From Schistocerca nitens (lineage: Eukaryota; Arthropoda; Insecta; Orthoptera; Acrididae), in assembly GCF_023898315.1 (NCBI RefSeq), contig NC_064622.1, positions 179,076,178 to 179,140,177 of the forward strand: DNA of 64,000 nt. Direction: 5' to 3'. Made by a program: the position numbers and the translations under genes. Under the pieces are notes generated by a model, which was not told the DNA's origin, did not search any database, and was given only the letters and a program-made list of their open reading frames with translations. Position 1 is the first letter of the stretch. The number at the start of each line of letters is the position of its first letter. Of this stretch, positions 33,000 to 44,610 are shown piece after piece.

Positions 33000-33215
33000 G
33001 TTAGCCGCGGGGGTAGCCATGCGGTCTTTGCCGGCTTGCCACGGTTCGCGCGGCTCCCCCCGTCGGAGATCGAGTTCTCTCTTGGGCATGGGTGTGTCTG
33101 TTGTCTTTAGTGTAAGTTAGTTTAAGTTAGATTACGTAGTATGTAAGCCTAGGGAACGATGACCTCAGCAGTTTGGTCCCATGGAACTTACCACAAATTT
33201 CCAAATTTTTTTCAT
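33000..33215 (+). repeat. SINE family B, diverged
   Basis: tRNA-like start GTTAGCCGCGGGGGTAGCC, B-box region GAGATCGAGTTCTCTC, tail TAAGTTAGTTTAAGTTAG and GATGACCTCAGCAGTTTGG as in other B copies. Confidence 0.78.
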
Positions 33216-33578
33216 GAACCGTTAACAATATAGCAGCTCTTCTTCATAAAAATAATAAGTCTGCTCATTTGGAAATCAATTATAAATTTTTTAAATAATT
33301 GTAACATTACCCCGTAAAATTCTAGAAAATTCCAAAACACTGGGCTTCAGGCAAAAATTAAAAAAGTCTCTGTACTCTGCAGCAGTTATGCATGATAGCG
33401 GACAGTCTGCTAACAAGACGCTCACTCTTCACTCGATGCTCTGTGATCCTTAGATACTTTGCAGTCAGTCTACAAAGGAAATTCCATCTCCAGCACTTAT
33501 GCCGTGTGGAACTACATCAATAGTAGTAGAGAGATATCCTACGTGTTGCGACAGTCCTTGCACATCTGACCTGTATAA

Positions 33579-33780
33579 TCAAATGGTTCAAATGGCTCTA
33601 AGCACTATGGGACTTAACTTCAGAGGTCATCAGTCCCCTAGAACGTAGAACTACTTAAACCTAACTAACCTAAGGACATAAGACACATCCACGCCCGAGG
33701 CAGGATTCGAACCTGCGACCGTAACAGTCGCGCGGTTCCGCACTGAAGCGCCTAGAACCGCTTGGCCACCACGGCCGGCC
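33579..33780 (-). repeat. SINE family A, abutting the 601-bp repeat
   Basis: Antisense full copy from TGGTTCAAATGGCTC to GGCCGGCC; its 5' end stops exactly where copy 2 of the 601-bp repeat begins. Confidence 0.88.
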
Positions 33781-34381
33781 CGGCGGTGTAAGCTCGTAAT
33801 AAATTCACCGAATGTAGAATGTGATTTGGCTAAGGAACGTGGTATGAGGCCGGTATTTGCGACTCCCTCATGCCGCCGCTAGGTATTTCTCCAGTATTTG
33901 TAACACATTCTATCTCGGTGCCATGTCAGAGGTTCTGAGATATATCCACTGGGTTATAGGCGATGGTTGATTGAGAATGATCACATACGGTAGATGGCGT
34001 GCTATGCAACGAATCGCTTTTAAAAAAAATGCAGTGCTAGATTGAGGTCGTAACAAATGTACATTGACTTTTCAGATCTATCGTGTTATGCTTTCTGGTA
34101 GAAATGATGCCACCGATTTGCAATCAACTCTTTCCAATCATTCACATACCATGGAGAAGTCTTTTAATGATTACAGCCACAAATGAATTCAGGGTGATGT
34201 GTGTGTGATTGGATTGTGATGGTCTGGCTAACAACAACAGCCCATGTGCTGTATATAAATGAATTTATCACCTGTGGAAGAGCGAAGTGTAAATAAAACT
34301 GGTGCACCCCTTAAAATAACATGCACATCAAAGCATTAGAGAAGGACCAGTTGTGTAAATATAGCAGCACCATACAGTGCC
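33781..34381. repeat. 601-bp direct repeat, copy 2
   Basis: Matches 31403-32003 from CGGCGGTGTAAGC through ACCATACAGTGCC. Differences include TCTCGG for TCTTCG, ACATTG for ACACTG and GCAGCACC for GCACAACC. Confidence 0.95.
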
Positions 34382-34469
34382 TCCATTAAGACCTCACTAC
34401 ATCCTACACTGCAGAGATGCACACTTGTTTAAGAGGTCTAGGTAGTGCGTTCATTGAAGTATTTCTTAT

Positions 34470-34725
34470 ATCGTCATGCAGGACTGTGCTCAGGCTATAT
34501 CAGTACCAGATTTGTGGAGTAGCATGATATACATCTGGCAGACGGTGTCTGTGTGTGTCTGGCAGTACAAAATTCATTATATGTCTGACAGGATCCCAAT
34601 TTGACTGTATCAGTACCATCTCTGTCGAGTATCATATACTCTGTCAAATGTTGTTTGTGTCTATCTGTTACAGTATTTATCATATGCTGCTGGACTCTGT
34701 TCTGGCTGTGTCAATACCAGCAGTG
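34470..34725. repeat. Three-unit degenerate tandem repeat, about 105 bp
   Basis: GGACTGTGCTCAGGCTATATC then AGTACCAG near 34482 recurs as GGATCC...GACTGTATCAGTACCAT near 34590 and GGACTCTGTTCTGGCTGTGTC then AATACCAG near 34691, with intervening TATCATAT-type blocks. Confidence 0.6.
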
Positions 34726-34729
34726 TGAA

Positions 34730-35095
34730 ATGGCAAGTCTACACTCACAGATTGTTTATGACTAGTTTTTTATTATATCGTCATCTCACAATAACCGATC
34801 TGTGAAGCAACAACCCTGTTTCAGCTTGCAGCAGCACTGGTGTCCTCTGCTCTGGTTGTTTGAAAGAATGTGGCTTCAGCATCTGCTGCTCTGATTCATT
34901 AAAAATATAGTTGCTTTGGACCCTATTGGTCAGACCTGTCCCCACCACAGATGTAAACTTCCCTCACCAGTGGACTAGTCCTTCATGCTACGTCGTTTTT
35001 TTCTCTATGAGCGTATTTATTTGAGCTGGATATATTTGGGCGTCCTTTCTTACCTGTCTCATCTTGTATGTGGACTTCCCTTGGCTTCAAATTAT
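34730..35095. other. No gene recognised
   Basis: Short frames only. Confidence 0.4.
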
Positions 35096-35440
35096 CCAGC
35101 CGGAGGTTCGAGTCCTCCCTCGGGCATGGGTGTGTGTGTTGTTCTTAGCACAAGTTAGTTTAAGTAGTGTGTAAGTCTAGGGATCGATAACCTCAGACAC
35201 TGGACTCGCATTCGGGAGGACGACGGTTCAATCCCGCGTCCGGCCATCCTGATTTAGGTTTTCCGTGATTTCCCTAAATCGCTCCAGGCAAATGCCGGGA
35301 TGGTTCCTTTCAAAGGGCACGGCCGACTTCCTTCCCCGTCCTTACCTAATCCGATGAGACCGATGACCTCGCTGTCTGGTCTACTTCCCCGAAACAACCA
35401 ACCAACCGATAACCTCAGCAGTTTGGTCACTTAGGAATTC
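35096..35440 (+). repeat. SINE family B 3' part, split by SINE C
   Basis: CGGAGGTTCGAGTCCTCCCT (B box) and TTAGTTTAAGTAGTGTGTAA, then GATCGATAACCTCAG; after the inserted SINE it resumes with CGATAACCTCAGCAGTTTGG. The 5' head is missing. Confidence 0.85.
35197..35406 (+). repeat. SINE family C
   Basis: Flanked by a 12-bp TSD CGATAACCTCAG (35185-35196 and 35407-35418). B box ACGGTTCAATCCCGC, and an AACAACCAACCAAC tail. Confidence 0.92.
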
Positions 35441-35448
35441 ACACGCAT

Positions 35449-35910
35449 TTGAACATTTTTTGCTTCAAATTAACATTTCTGCTTTTGGGATACACTGTAA
35501 ATCACAGTAGGGTGCAGCACACTTCTAGCAAAGAAACTCAATGTAGGTTGGTCCCAAAAGAGAGTTGGAAGAAAAGAGTCTTTCTGCTAGGTAGTAGTCA
35601 TGGGAGGGGTGTAGCCCAGAAGGTGCAGAACAAATTACAGATGGGGTACCAGGTCACGATTATTATGAAGTCAAGCCTTTGCAAGGTCACGTAAGAAATA
35701 CGTGGTGGAGCAGGGAACAGCTTGGGTAAGAACAATAATTACAGTATTAGGAGTAGCAACTACACACACAAATGTGAGTTTTATGGAGGTCCTGCGGTGG
35801 TATGACCAACCAAGGGTAAACACTGCTACGGGCTGTGAGAACACTGAGTTGAGTGGGCTGCTGCTCACTGATACCAAAAATCATGATGTGGAAACCTTAT
35901 TTGGATCCTA
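35449..35910 (+). pseudogene. LINE N-terminal ORF remnant
   Basis: One frame reads VFLLGSSHGRGVAQKVQNKL followed by MGYQVTII, and then, after a shift, TTHTNVSFMEVLRWYDQPRV. The GSSHGRG motif followed by a later NV.F..LLRR-like block resembles SGNH/esterase-like ORF1 proteins reported in some LINEs. That assignment is inference; what is certain is the open, protein-like sequence in the right order before the reverse transcriptase. Confidence 0.45.
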
Positions 35911-36599
35911 AAATTTGGTCTCAGTAATTAACTTTACAACACAGGTGGATAAAGACAGTAGTATCCTAATTAATCATGTTTTCTTTGATGAAGATCAAAT
36001 GAAGAAAATAACTGTTTACCCAGTAACAAATGCTCTTTCTGATCATGATGCACAATTATTAGGATAAATAAAATAGCACCTTACAGAATGGATACTCCTC
36101 AGTCGAAATCAGTTCGAATAATTAATGATTTTAAGGATAGTTTACAGAAGATGACATGAGATGTAATTTATAAAGAACCAAATGCTAAAATAAAATTTAA
36201 TCTATTCCATGACAAATTCGTATCATTATTTGAAAACAGTTTCCCACATAAGCTAATGAGAAAGGACACTATATAGCCACAAGAAAAATCATGGATCAGT
36301 AGAGGGATTAAAGAATCTCGCAAAAGGAAAAGGGAAATGTCTCTTTTCGTAAGAACAAGTAAAGGTCCTGCAGTAAATGTGCACTTCAAAAACTACTCAA
36401 AATTACTATGAAAGATTATTAAAAAATCAGAGAACATGCAGATAGTGTCAGAAATCAGTACTTCTGTCAACAGAGTATGGAACGTAATGAAATGAGAGAC
36501 AGGACAGTCAGCCACAGAACAAGACAACATCCCTACTAAACCAAATGGAAGGGCTATAAATGATGAGTTGCAGGTAGCAAATGCATCTAATAATCATTT

Positions 36600-38170
36600 C
36601 TTAAATATAGCAGAAAGTATAGGCGCAAACAATTAAAGATCTAAATCACAGCAGTGTGTTAAAATGTAATTTTCATAACATTCAATCATACGAATGTATC
36701 ACGAACTCCTCCTTCTCAAATTAAGAAAATTATACATTCCCTCAAAAATAAAAGCTCATGTGGTTTTGATGGTGTTTCAAAAGAATACTAGGAATTTGTT
36801 CTCGTGTAATAAGCCCAGAGAATTCTGAAAGATGTAATGTGTCACTAACTCAAGACTTTTTCCAGAGAGACTTTAATATGCTGTTATTAAAATCCTCTTT
36901 ACGAAAGGTGATAAAAGAGATGTCAATAACTACCGACCTGTTTCACTGCTAACATAATTTTCCAAAATTCTAGTACAGTGTATCATTCAGCAAAAATGGT
37001 ATTCCTAGCAAATTTCAATCTGGGTTTCGGAAGAGTTGCTCTACTGTGAATGGCATTTACACATACACTCACCAGATTTTACAAGCATTAAATGATAAAA
37101 TAGCACTGGTTGGTATTTGCTGCAACCTCTCAAAGTCATTTGACTGTGTGAATCGCAGTATTCTCCTACATAAATTGACATTACATGTGACTGATGGTAT
37201 AGCCAAGCAATGGATAATGTCGTATATAACCAAAAGAATGCAAGAAGTTGCACTTAGTAATTCAGCAATATAGTGAAGGAATATAATTGTGACTGGGGAG
37301 AAACCATGTATGGGGTTCCCCAAGGTTCAGTCTTAGGTCCACCACTGTATACAAACTCTCTTCCTTCTAGTATAGAACAAGCAAAATTAGTTCTTTTTGC
37401 AGATTACACTAGTATTGTAATCAATCCAAGCATACATACAGAAACAGAAGAAATGATAAACTAAATTCTTAAAAGTTATACTGACTGGTTTTCTGCAAAT
37501 GCTCTCACCCTCAATTAAAAAAAAAAAAAACTTCTTAACATCTAGATCTACAACACCAACACTAATTTTAACACATGGTGAGGAAATAATAAATATGGAA
37601 ATAGGGTGGAAATTTTAAAATTCTTAGGGGTCCATATTAATGAGAATTTAAATTGGAACAAAACACATTTTTAAACTCCTAAAACAACTTGGTTCAGCCA
37701 CATTTGCGCTTAGAATCACTGAAAATTTTGCAAAGAGACAAATCAATAGGTTGACAAATTTTGCACATTTTCATTAAATAACGCCATGTGGAATAATGTT
37801 CTAATGTAACTCTTCTTTAAGAAAGAAAGTCTTCATTGTGCAAAAACATGCTGTAAGACTAATATGTGATGCTCACCAACGATCATCTTGTATACATCTG
37901 TTTAAGGAGTTGGGCATTCTGACTACTATTTCACAATACATTTATTCCCTCACGAAGTTTGTTGTGAATAATTTACTGCATTTAAAAAGGAACAATGAGG
38001 TACATAATTAGAATACCAGAAGGAAAAATGACATTAATTACTCCACATTAAGGATGTCTCTAGCACGAAAAGGGGTACACACTGCTGTAAGAAAAATTTT
38101 TGTTCACTTACCCAGTGATATAAAATATCTGGCAGGCAGTAAAGTAAAATTACATATTTATATCACAAAT
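36600..38170 (+). pseudogene. LINE reverse transcriptase remnant
   Basis: Motifs appear in order across frames: YRPVSL-like near 36930, VGICCNLSKSFDCVNRSILL (first palm aspartate, block A) near 37110-37160, YGVPQGSVLGPPLY (block B) near 37310, and LVLFADYTSIV near 37390, where the catalytic FADD reads FADY. Further on are HLFKELGILT- and RRKNDIN-type blocks of the C-terminus. The substitution of the second catalytic aspartate plus many frameshifts show it is inactive. Confidence 0.85.
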
Positions 38171-38269
38171 TAATTTGTGATGTGATTATAGAATGACTCG
38201 TTCCATATCATTACGATCTATCAAGCAAAATGTTCCATGGAATATATAGCTAACTAACTCTCCAACTAC

Positions 38270-38610
38270 GGATACAATGCGTTGATGTACTTGATTTTTT
38301 CCTGCCAACAGCGAGAACTAAGATCGAATGGGCCATGGCTGAAAGAAGGTTGTAGGTTCAAAAATTGATGAGAGAGATTTTGTGGAAGTTACATGTGTGC
38401 TAATACAGAGTCAGGCAGAGAAGTGAAAAAATTAAAAAAAATTGGAAAGAAATGAAGCTAACTAAAAAAACACTTTTTGATGCTGAGCTATGTGTTCTGC
38501 AAGAGTGAAAACTTGATTTGGTATCACCTTTTCAAAATTACATCATTTAAGTTCTGTCCATTTTGCTGTACTCAATCAGTAAATTGATTCTGAGGATTTT
38601 ATATGGTACT
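38270..38610. other. No gene recognised
   Basis: AT-rich spacer between the LINE and the mariner remnant. Confidence 0.4.
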
Positions 38611-39260
38611 GCGTTAAGTGTTCCGTGGGGTGTTGGCAATATTGTCTTGTATCTGAGATTTAAGCTGCTCAGGGTTTGTTGGTCTAGGCTGGTACACAAC
38701 GCTCTTCAGATGTCCCTGTACATGGGAGTCACAGACTGAGAGATCTGGAGATAGGGGTGGCCAGGCAATTTCAGTATTCATTGAAATTAGGTGATCTATA
38801 TGATTCCCAAACAAACGTTTCATTGCAACCATAGACAGTCTGGCAATATATGAGGAGGGTCCACGTCTTGGAGCCAAAAATGTATCTATCATACTGATGT
38901 AACATTGAGACGTCACGCTGACAGTGGAAGATTCTTCATCTTCAGAGAAAAAAGGGCCTGTCACCACACGACAGGACACAGTACGTTGTACAGTAACCTT
39001 AGCACTGTGTAACGAATGCTGGTGAAACTCAGTAGGATTTGTTCGTGCCGAGTAACGCATGTTCTGATTATTCATGTATCCACTTATGTCGAAATGGACT
39101 TACAAAAATTTTCAATAAAGATAGCATCCTTATTGATTTTAGCCAACAGGTTTTCACAGAATTTTACGCGCAATACAGAATCGTTAGGTTCCATTTCTTG
39201 AACAACCTGAATCTCATAAGGATTAAACTGAAGTCTATAGGCGGTCTTGGCATGTTATGA
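38610..39260 (-). pseudogene. mariner-like transposase remnant
   Basis: Upstream in one minus-strand frame is AYRLQFNPYEIQVVQEMEPN, then a block around the expected EAHF site reading QVHFDISGYMNNQNMRYSAR, so the first catalytic D/E region is altered. The main frame continues with VTVQRTVSCRVVTGPFFSED, AWPPLSPDLSVCDSHVQGHL (third aspartate) and RPTNPEQLKSQIQDNI. The second catalytic block is lost. Order and spacing fit the mariner-like group whose proteins read Y(V/M)NNQNxRYW. Confidence 0.7.
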
Positions 39261-39450
39261 TGTCCAAGTCCCACTGACGTGGCAGTTTTATGCTCCGAAT
39301 GACGAGGACTCCTTACCTATACAGCTTGTAAAACATCAGTGTTTTCTGGAGTATGTACAAATAATACATGTCCACTAGGCTTTCTGGTTTCTTTCTTCGA
39401 AAGCTGAATAGTCTCTTTGAAGTTATGAACCCAAGCAAGTTTTGATTATA

Positions 39451-41340
39451 CGGGGTAAGTCACTAACTATTGCCACCTAGAATAACTCTAAAAGTATGAC
39501 AGCAGCTGTAAAGTTTGTGGGACAAATGTTGCATGGGACAACGAGGGCCATAATATGACGTTGCTTTTTGTTGCTAGGTGGGGTCGCGTCAGACATATGA
39601 AGGTCAACTTTGTTTTTTTAAATGGGATGCTATAGTTTGGTACTAATTTTCTGATAGCCGCTATCGAGACGAATCCAGCATTGTGTAACAGTAAGGTCTT
39701 TGAAGGTCAACGAAGTTCAAAAAGGTGGCATGAATGTCCATTTACAGAAGGTGTTCAAAGTGATGACTATTGGTATCAATGCAGTGTTGCAATCTTCTTA
39801 TCATGGATTGAGTGGTATTCCTTATCACTTCGGCACTTATCTAAGCACATGCTCTGGCTGTTCTCTTTCGTATATCGTGCAAATAGCAAATATTCGCCGA
39901 ATACGGCGTATCCATCTAACATGCCATTGACATGTAAACACCATTCGACGGTTTCGCAATACAACACTAATAGGAACGGTAAGACTAGTATCATCAAATC
40001 AAGCGAATGTGAATGATGTATTATTTCGCAGAACAAGTCGATATGCTTCTCACGTACGGCGAATGCCAACGAAGTTCAGTAAGAGGCAGAGACTTATACG
40101 CTAGAAGATATCCTAAACGTACTCTCCCTACACGTTGTACATTGAAGTATGTGTATGGTAAATTGAGAACAACTGGATCTTTAACGCATCGGAAACATAT
40201 CCGGCAAAGGAAAGTTACTAATGAGGAAACGGATATTGGTACTCTTGCCACTGTGGTTCGAGATCCTTGTGTTACTTCGTGTCAAATCACAATGGAATCT
40301 GACACGAGCCAGAGTAGTTTTGTTCGTGTTCTGCATCACTATAAATATTATCCTTAGCATATCAGTCTCCACCAAGAATTAACTGGTACGGATTGTATGC
40401 GCCGCTCAACTTCAGATTCAGAGGGATGACACATTTATTAATTTTATTTTATTTACTGACAAGGCTAAATTCACGAACCATGGAAATGTTAATTTGGATA
40501 ACATTCATTATTGGGCAACTGAAAACCCATGTCGGCTGCAGCAAGTTGTGCATCAAAAACTGTGTTCGGTGGATGTGTGGTGTGGTATTCTGGAGGGCAA
40601 AATTGTAGGCCCCTATTTCATCGAAGGAAATCTTAATGGTAGGAAGTACATTCCTGCAAGAAACATCAGGTCTGTCATTGGAAGAAATGCCTTTAGGAAC
40701 AAGGAACAGAATGTGGTATCAACGCGATGGGTGTGCGGCACATTTTTCGCTGATGGCTAGAAATGAGTTGCAGAGACAATTCCCATATCATTGGATTGGA
40801 CGCGAAGAAGATGTGTCATGGTTGGCTCATTCGCCAGACCTGATGCCGCTGGACTGTTTGTTGTGGGGATTCGTAAAAGACGTTGTTTATGAAGAAGTTC
40901 CAACTACACCTGAAGATAAGTGAGAGAGAATTGTAAGAGCATGTGCTTCAGTAAGTGCCGATGTGATAAGGAATACCAATCAATCCACGATGAGAAGATT
41001 GCACCACTGCATTGATACTAATGGTCTTCACTTCGAACACCTTCCGTAAATAGAAGTTCATGTCACCTTTGTGACCTTCGTTGACCTTCAAAGACCTTAC
41101 TGTTACACATCATTGGATTCTCCTAGATAGCCGCTATCAGAAAATAAGTACCAAACTATAGCATCACATTTCAAAAACAAATTTGACCTTCATACCTCTG
41201 AAGAGATCCCACCTAGCAACGTAAAACCATCGTCATATTATGGTCCCCATTGTCCCATGCAATTTTCGTTCCGCAAACATTTCAGCTACTAACAAACTTT
41301 CGGAGTTATTCTTGGTGGCGGTAGTTAGTGACTTACCCTA
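39451..41340 (+). mobile_element. mariner-like element with very long inverted ends
   Basis: Left end CGGGGTAAGTCACTAACTAT after TA (39449-39450); right end is its inverted copy ending at 41340 before TA. The inverted similarity runs about 370 bp inward on each side (to about 39822 and about 40968), with moderate divergence. Confidence 0.9.
40013..41049 (+). pseudogene. mariner-like transposase, frameshifted
   Basis: The first frame has EQVDMLLTYGECQRSSVRGR, an N-terminal helix-turn-helix region, and VLHHYKYYP. A second has FYFIYxxG/FTDKAKFTNHGN-type residues (first D), NIHYWATENP, VDVWCGILEGKIVGPYF and GNLNGRKYI. A third has MWYQRDGCAAHFSLM (second D), RWIG-like HWIGREEDVSW, HSPDLMPLDCLLWG (third D) and TTPEDK. 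The last residues RRLHHCIDTNGLHFEHLP end at the stop 41047-41049, inside the right inverted end. Family as in 49106-50100. Dead through frameshifts. Confidence 0.8.
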
Positions 41341-41344
41341 TATA

Positions 41345-43318
41345 TGAAGAAGGAACTTGACTAGAGATCGGTATCTCGTAGGGACGCTGAAAACTTTGTG
41401 CAGCTTTCACACTGTCACCATGTCGGCAATACGGTACACACTCACGGTGGGGCATGATACGCACCTCTTCACTGCTCCACAGCGACCAAATGTCCAATGG
41501 CACTCGTGCAAGCCTGTGTGCAGAAACGCATCCTCGTTCTCAGCGCTGGCGAGTCCACCCCTCTTTTCTGAAGGGATGACTTCCTTCGTCCCCTGTCGCC
41601 TACTAAGCTGTGAGCTTCGTCCGTTACGAACGAAATATTCTGTGCCCTCCTCAGATACACCAAGGCGATCGTATGCTGGTTGCACTGCAGGCTTTCTCAA
41701 ACGATTTTAAAGAAACTATTCGGTAGCAAAAGTTGTTTCTCATCCACCTCATAACCTCATTTGTGAACTTCCTCATGAACTGCCGCTCATTTTGTTAACG
41801 GTCACAGTTATTGCGATAGTTCTATATTTAGCAAGGAACTGTGTAAAATTTGAATAGTTTGCAAAGAAAAATAGGCGTCGCTATGGGTCTGCTTTTGGCG
41901 CATGTTAGATCACATATTTCTGCAGTCAAACATTCTGAATTTTTCTTTAAACATAAGACTAGATCTATATTTATCGCCAGTCTCCAGAAAATGGACTGTA
42001 TGTGCGATCGTGTGCACTAACGATGAAGTGGAAGTGAAATGTTCGTATTATTCCTCATACCTCTTAAATTTTTAAAAAATGATAGCACGCAAAACGGAGG
42101 GAACCATTGCCACATAACTAACATGCAAAACTTACTTAATTACTGCAGAATACGAGTGACTACAGACTTTTTCAATAAAATAATGTTGTCTTTGAAGACC
42201 ATCGATAGCTGGTGAAACGAGAACTAGTATCAGCTTTTAACGATATAAATGAAGGAACCACACTTTTATTTTTATACTGAGCATGAGCTTTTCATAAACT
42301 ATTGGCCTAATTTCATGATTATGTCACAATTGCACTGCATTAAGATCTTACTGAGGTGAAACTGAGTAAACACCGCCTTGCTTTAGAAAAAGATGCTCCA
42401 ATTACAGTGTAATCCTGCATTTATTGTATTTTTATTAATAAACGGTTGATTTGACGAATTATGTGTCGTAAATCCATAACCTATTAATATGACCGTTTGC
42501 AGATTCGCTGGCTATAACGTTCAAGTTTGCGAAATGCGCGTTTGCGTGAAAGCTTAAGCTGTGAGCTACACCTCCCCTGACGCGTTGTGCCATCCCGAAG
42601 AGAGGCACTACTACTACCGTTCTCCCCTCCCCTACTACACTGTCTGCGCAACTAGGGCCATGTGTAAATAGCATGCACTCTGCTTCTCGAAGGTTTGGCG
42701 TCCCCCTCCCTCCCCCTCCACACTTACTGAAGATCCTCAAGGCTGCCAACATCAGCTTCAAATATTCGCATTTCTCTGCTCCATCCTATACAGTATATGC
42801 AGTGCCACTATCAGGTGTACATGTGAGGAGAGAGCTAACTAAACACTATTATCGCTTTGCTAGTAGGGCCAAGGGAAAAGCTAGAAGGGATATGAGGTGT
42901 ACTGCAGGATCACGTCGTTAGGCATCCTTGTCAGCTATTTCACAATACTTCTCTTGCGACTTAGAATAGAGGCCATTGGCGAAACGGTCCGTCAAATGTG
43001 GATGGCGTCAGTTTTTCTGGTAGTACTGCTGCACACAAACTACCGATCACGAGAATGAATGCATGATGTTACTTGAGTAACGCAAACAGTACCTTTTTTA
43101 GCAATAGATGGAAGATGGTGCGTTACAGTATATGATTAAGCTCGGAGTGCGTCTTTTGAAGATGTGGAGGATACGTGTTAAATTATATTTATCAGAGTGT
43201 GTTGTTGTCACAATGAAATCAGTTCAGAAGATGTGATGAAGGGGGCCCATGTTTCCTGGTCAGGGCTCAGACTGTTAGTTTTAGTCTGTGGTAAAATGAA
43301 CGTAGGTGTTCGTTAAAA
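41345..43318. other. No gene recognised
   Basis: At 41357-41710 both strands are open for about 100 codons, which reflects GC composition more than coding. A pyrimidine-rich patch lies near 42600-42720. Otherwise AT-rich and unassigned. Confidence 0.4.
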
Positions 43319-43320
43319 TA

Positions 43321-44240
43321 CAGGGTGTTATAAAAAGGTACGGCCAAACTTTCAGGAAACATTCCTCACACACAAATAAAGAAAATATGTTATGTGGATA
43401 TGTGTCCGGAAACGTTTAATTTCCATGTTAGAGCTCATTTTAGTTTCGTCAGTATGTACTGTACTTCCTCGATTCACCGCCAGTTGGCCCAATTGAAGCA
43501 AGGTAATGTTGACTTCGGTGCTTGTGTTGACATGCGACTCATTTCTGTGAACGTTTGGGCAGGCATTGTTTGTGATGTCTTGTTTGGGCCCCATGTTCTA
43601 CCACCTACGCTCAACGGAGCACGTTATCATGACTTAATACGGGATACTCTACCTGTGCTGCTTGAACATGTGCCTTTACAAGTACGACACAACATGTGGT
43701 TCATGCACGATGGAGCTCCTGCACATTTCAGTTGAAGTGTTCGTACGCTTCTCAACAACAGATTCGGTGACCGATGGATTGGTAGAGGCAGACCATTTCC
43801 ATGGCCTCCACGCTCTCCTGACCTCAACCCTCTTGACTTTCATTTATGGGGGCATTTGAAAGCTCTTGTCTACGCAACCCCGGTACCTAATGTAGAGACT
43901 CTTCGTGCTCGTATTGTGGACGGCTATGATACAATACGCCATTCTCCAGGGCTGTATCAGTGCATCAGGGATTCCATGCGACGGAGGGTGGATGCATGTA
44001 TCCTCGCTAACGGAGGACATTTTGAACATTTCCTGCAACAAAGTGTTTGAAGTCACGCTGGTACGTTCTGTTGCTGTGTGTTTCCATTCCATGATTAATG
44101 TGATTTGAAGAGAAGTAATAAAATGAGCTCTAACATGGAAAGTAAGCGTTTCCGGACACATGTCCACATAACATATTTTATTTCTTTGTGTGTGAGGAAT
44201 GTTTCCTGAAAGTTTGGCCGTACCTTTTTGTAACACCCTG
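43321..44240 (+). mobile_element. Internally deleted copy of the 11586 mariner family
   Basis: The inverted ends match the 1580-bp copy. It starts CAGGGTGTTATAAAAAGGTA after TA. The opposite terminus ends at 44240 and is followed by TG, so the right TA is lost or mutated. Length is 920 bp. Confidence 0.9.
43538..44050 (+). pseudogene. mariner-like transposase, N-terminus deleted
   Basis: The leader jumps directly to SVNVWAGIVCDVLFGPHVLP, skipping the start codon, DNA-binding domain and first catalytic block. It then reads MHDGAPAHFS (second D), TGA, NRFGDRWIGRGRP, SPDLNPLDFHLWG (third D), VETLRARIVDG and HFEHFLQQSV at the end. The TGA is at the same codon as in the 11788-12857 copy. Identity to that copy is high over the shared parts. 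Confidence 0.88.
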
Positions 44241-44419
44241 TGTATGCAACTATAGTAAACTGTCGCACTCTTGCACACTCTCGAAGTGGACCTTTGCTAT
44301 ATCAGCATGATAATGTTCCTGTCCATGAACCAATGACAGAATCATAATTCGCGGAGAATCTCCTGAATTTTCTCTATCGGACTTCTTAAAGTCTGAAAAT
44401 TTATAGCAAAACTATGGCA

Positions 44420-44610
44420 TCCGTTTCAGAATTTTCTTTGCCATTGCATCCGCTGGTTGAACATCTTTGAGACCAAGGTGACTAATAGTTGCAAACTTGT
44501 TGCTGATCCTGGTAGAGCTGGAGTCAATGAATTCTCTGGCCCTTTCTGGTTTCTTGAAGAAAACTACAAGTCTCGATTATCAGTGATCTCTCGCGTTTCC
44601 TAAATCGATC
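44420..44610 (-). pseudogene. Unrecognised coding-like segment
   Basis: The minus strand is open between two stops for about 55 codons and reads RLVVFFKKPERAREFIDSSS, TRISNKFATISHLGLKDVQP, ADAMAKKILKRMP. It looks protein-like. There is no start codon, no continuation and no family I can name. A transposon or processed-pseudogene scrap is likeliest. Confidence 0.25.

Larger units (their letters stand above)
32004..33578. other. Region between the 601-bp repeats
   Basis: No gag, pol or other coding motif. It holds two SINEs; the rest is AT-rich and unassigned. Confidence 0.5.
35445..38265 (+). mobile_element. Jockey-like LINE, decayed
   Basis: Successive plus-strand remnants of ORF1 and reverse transcriptase end with CTAACTAACT at 38251-38260, consistent with the usual 3' tail of this LINE group. 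No frame is intact. It begins next to a SINE. Confidence 0.75.

Noticed and set aside
32004..33578. Internal region of an autonomous LTR retrotransposon between the 601-bp repeats
   Set aside because: No gag or pol motif in any frame and two SINEs take much of the space. Kept only as one option for the repeats.
41357..41710. Open frames of about 100 codons on both strands
   Set aside because: No motif on either strand and no neighbouring support. Being open on both strands suggests composition rather than coding.
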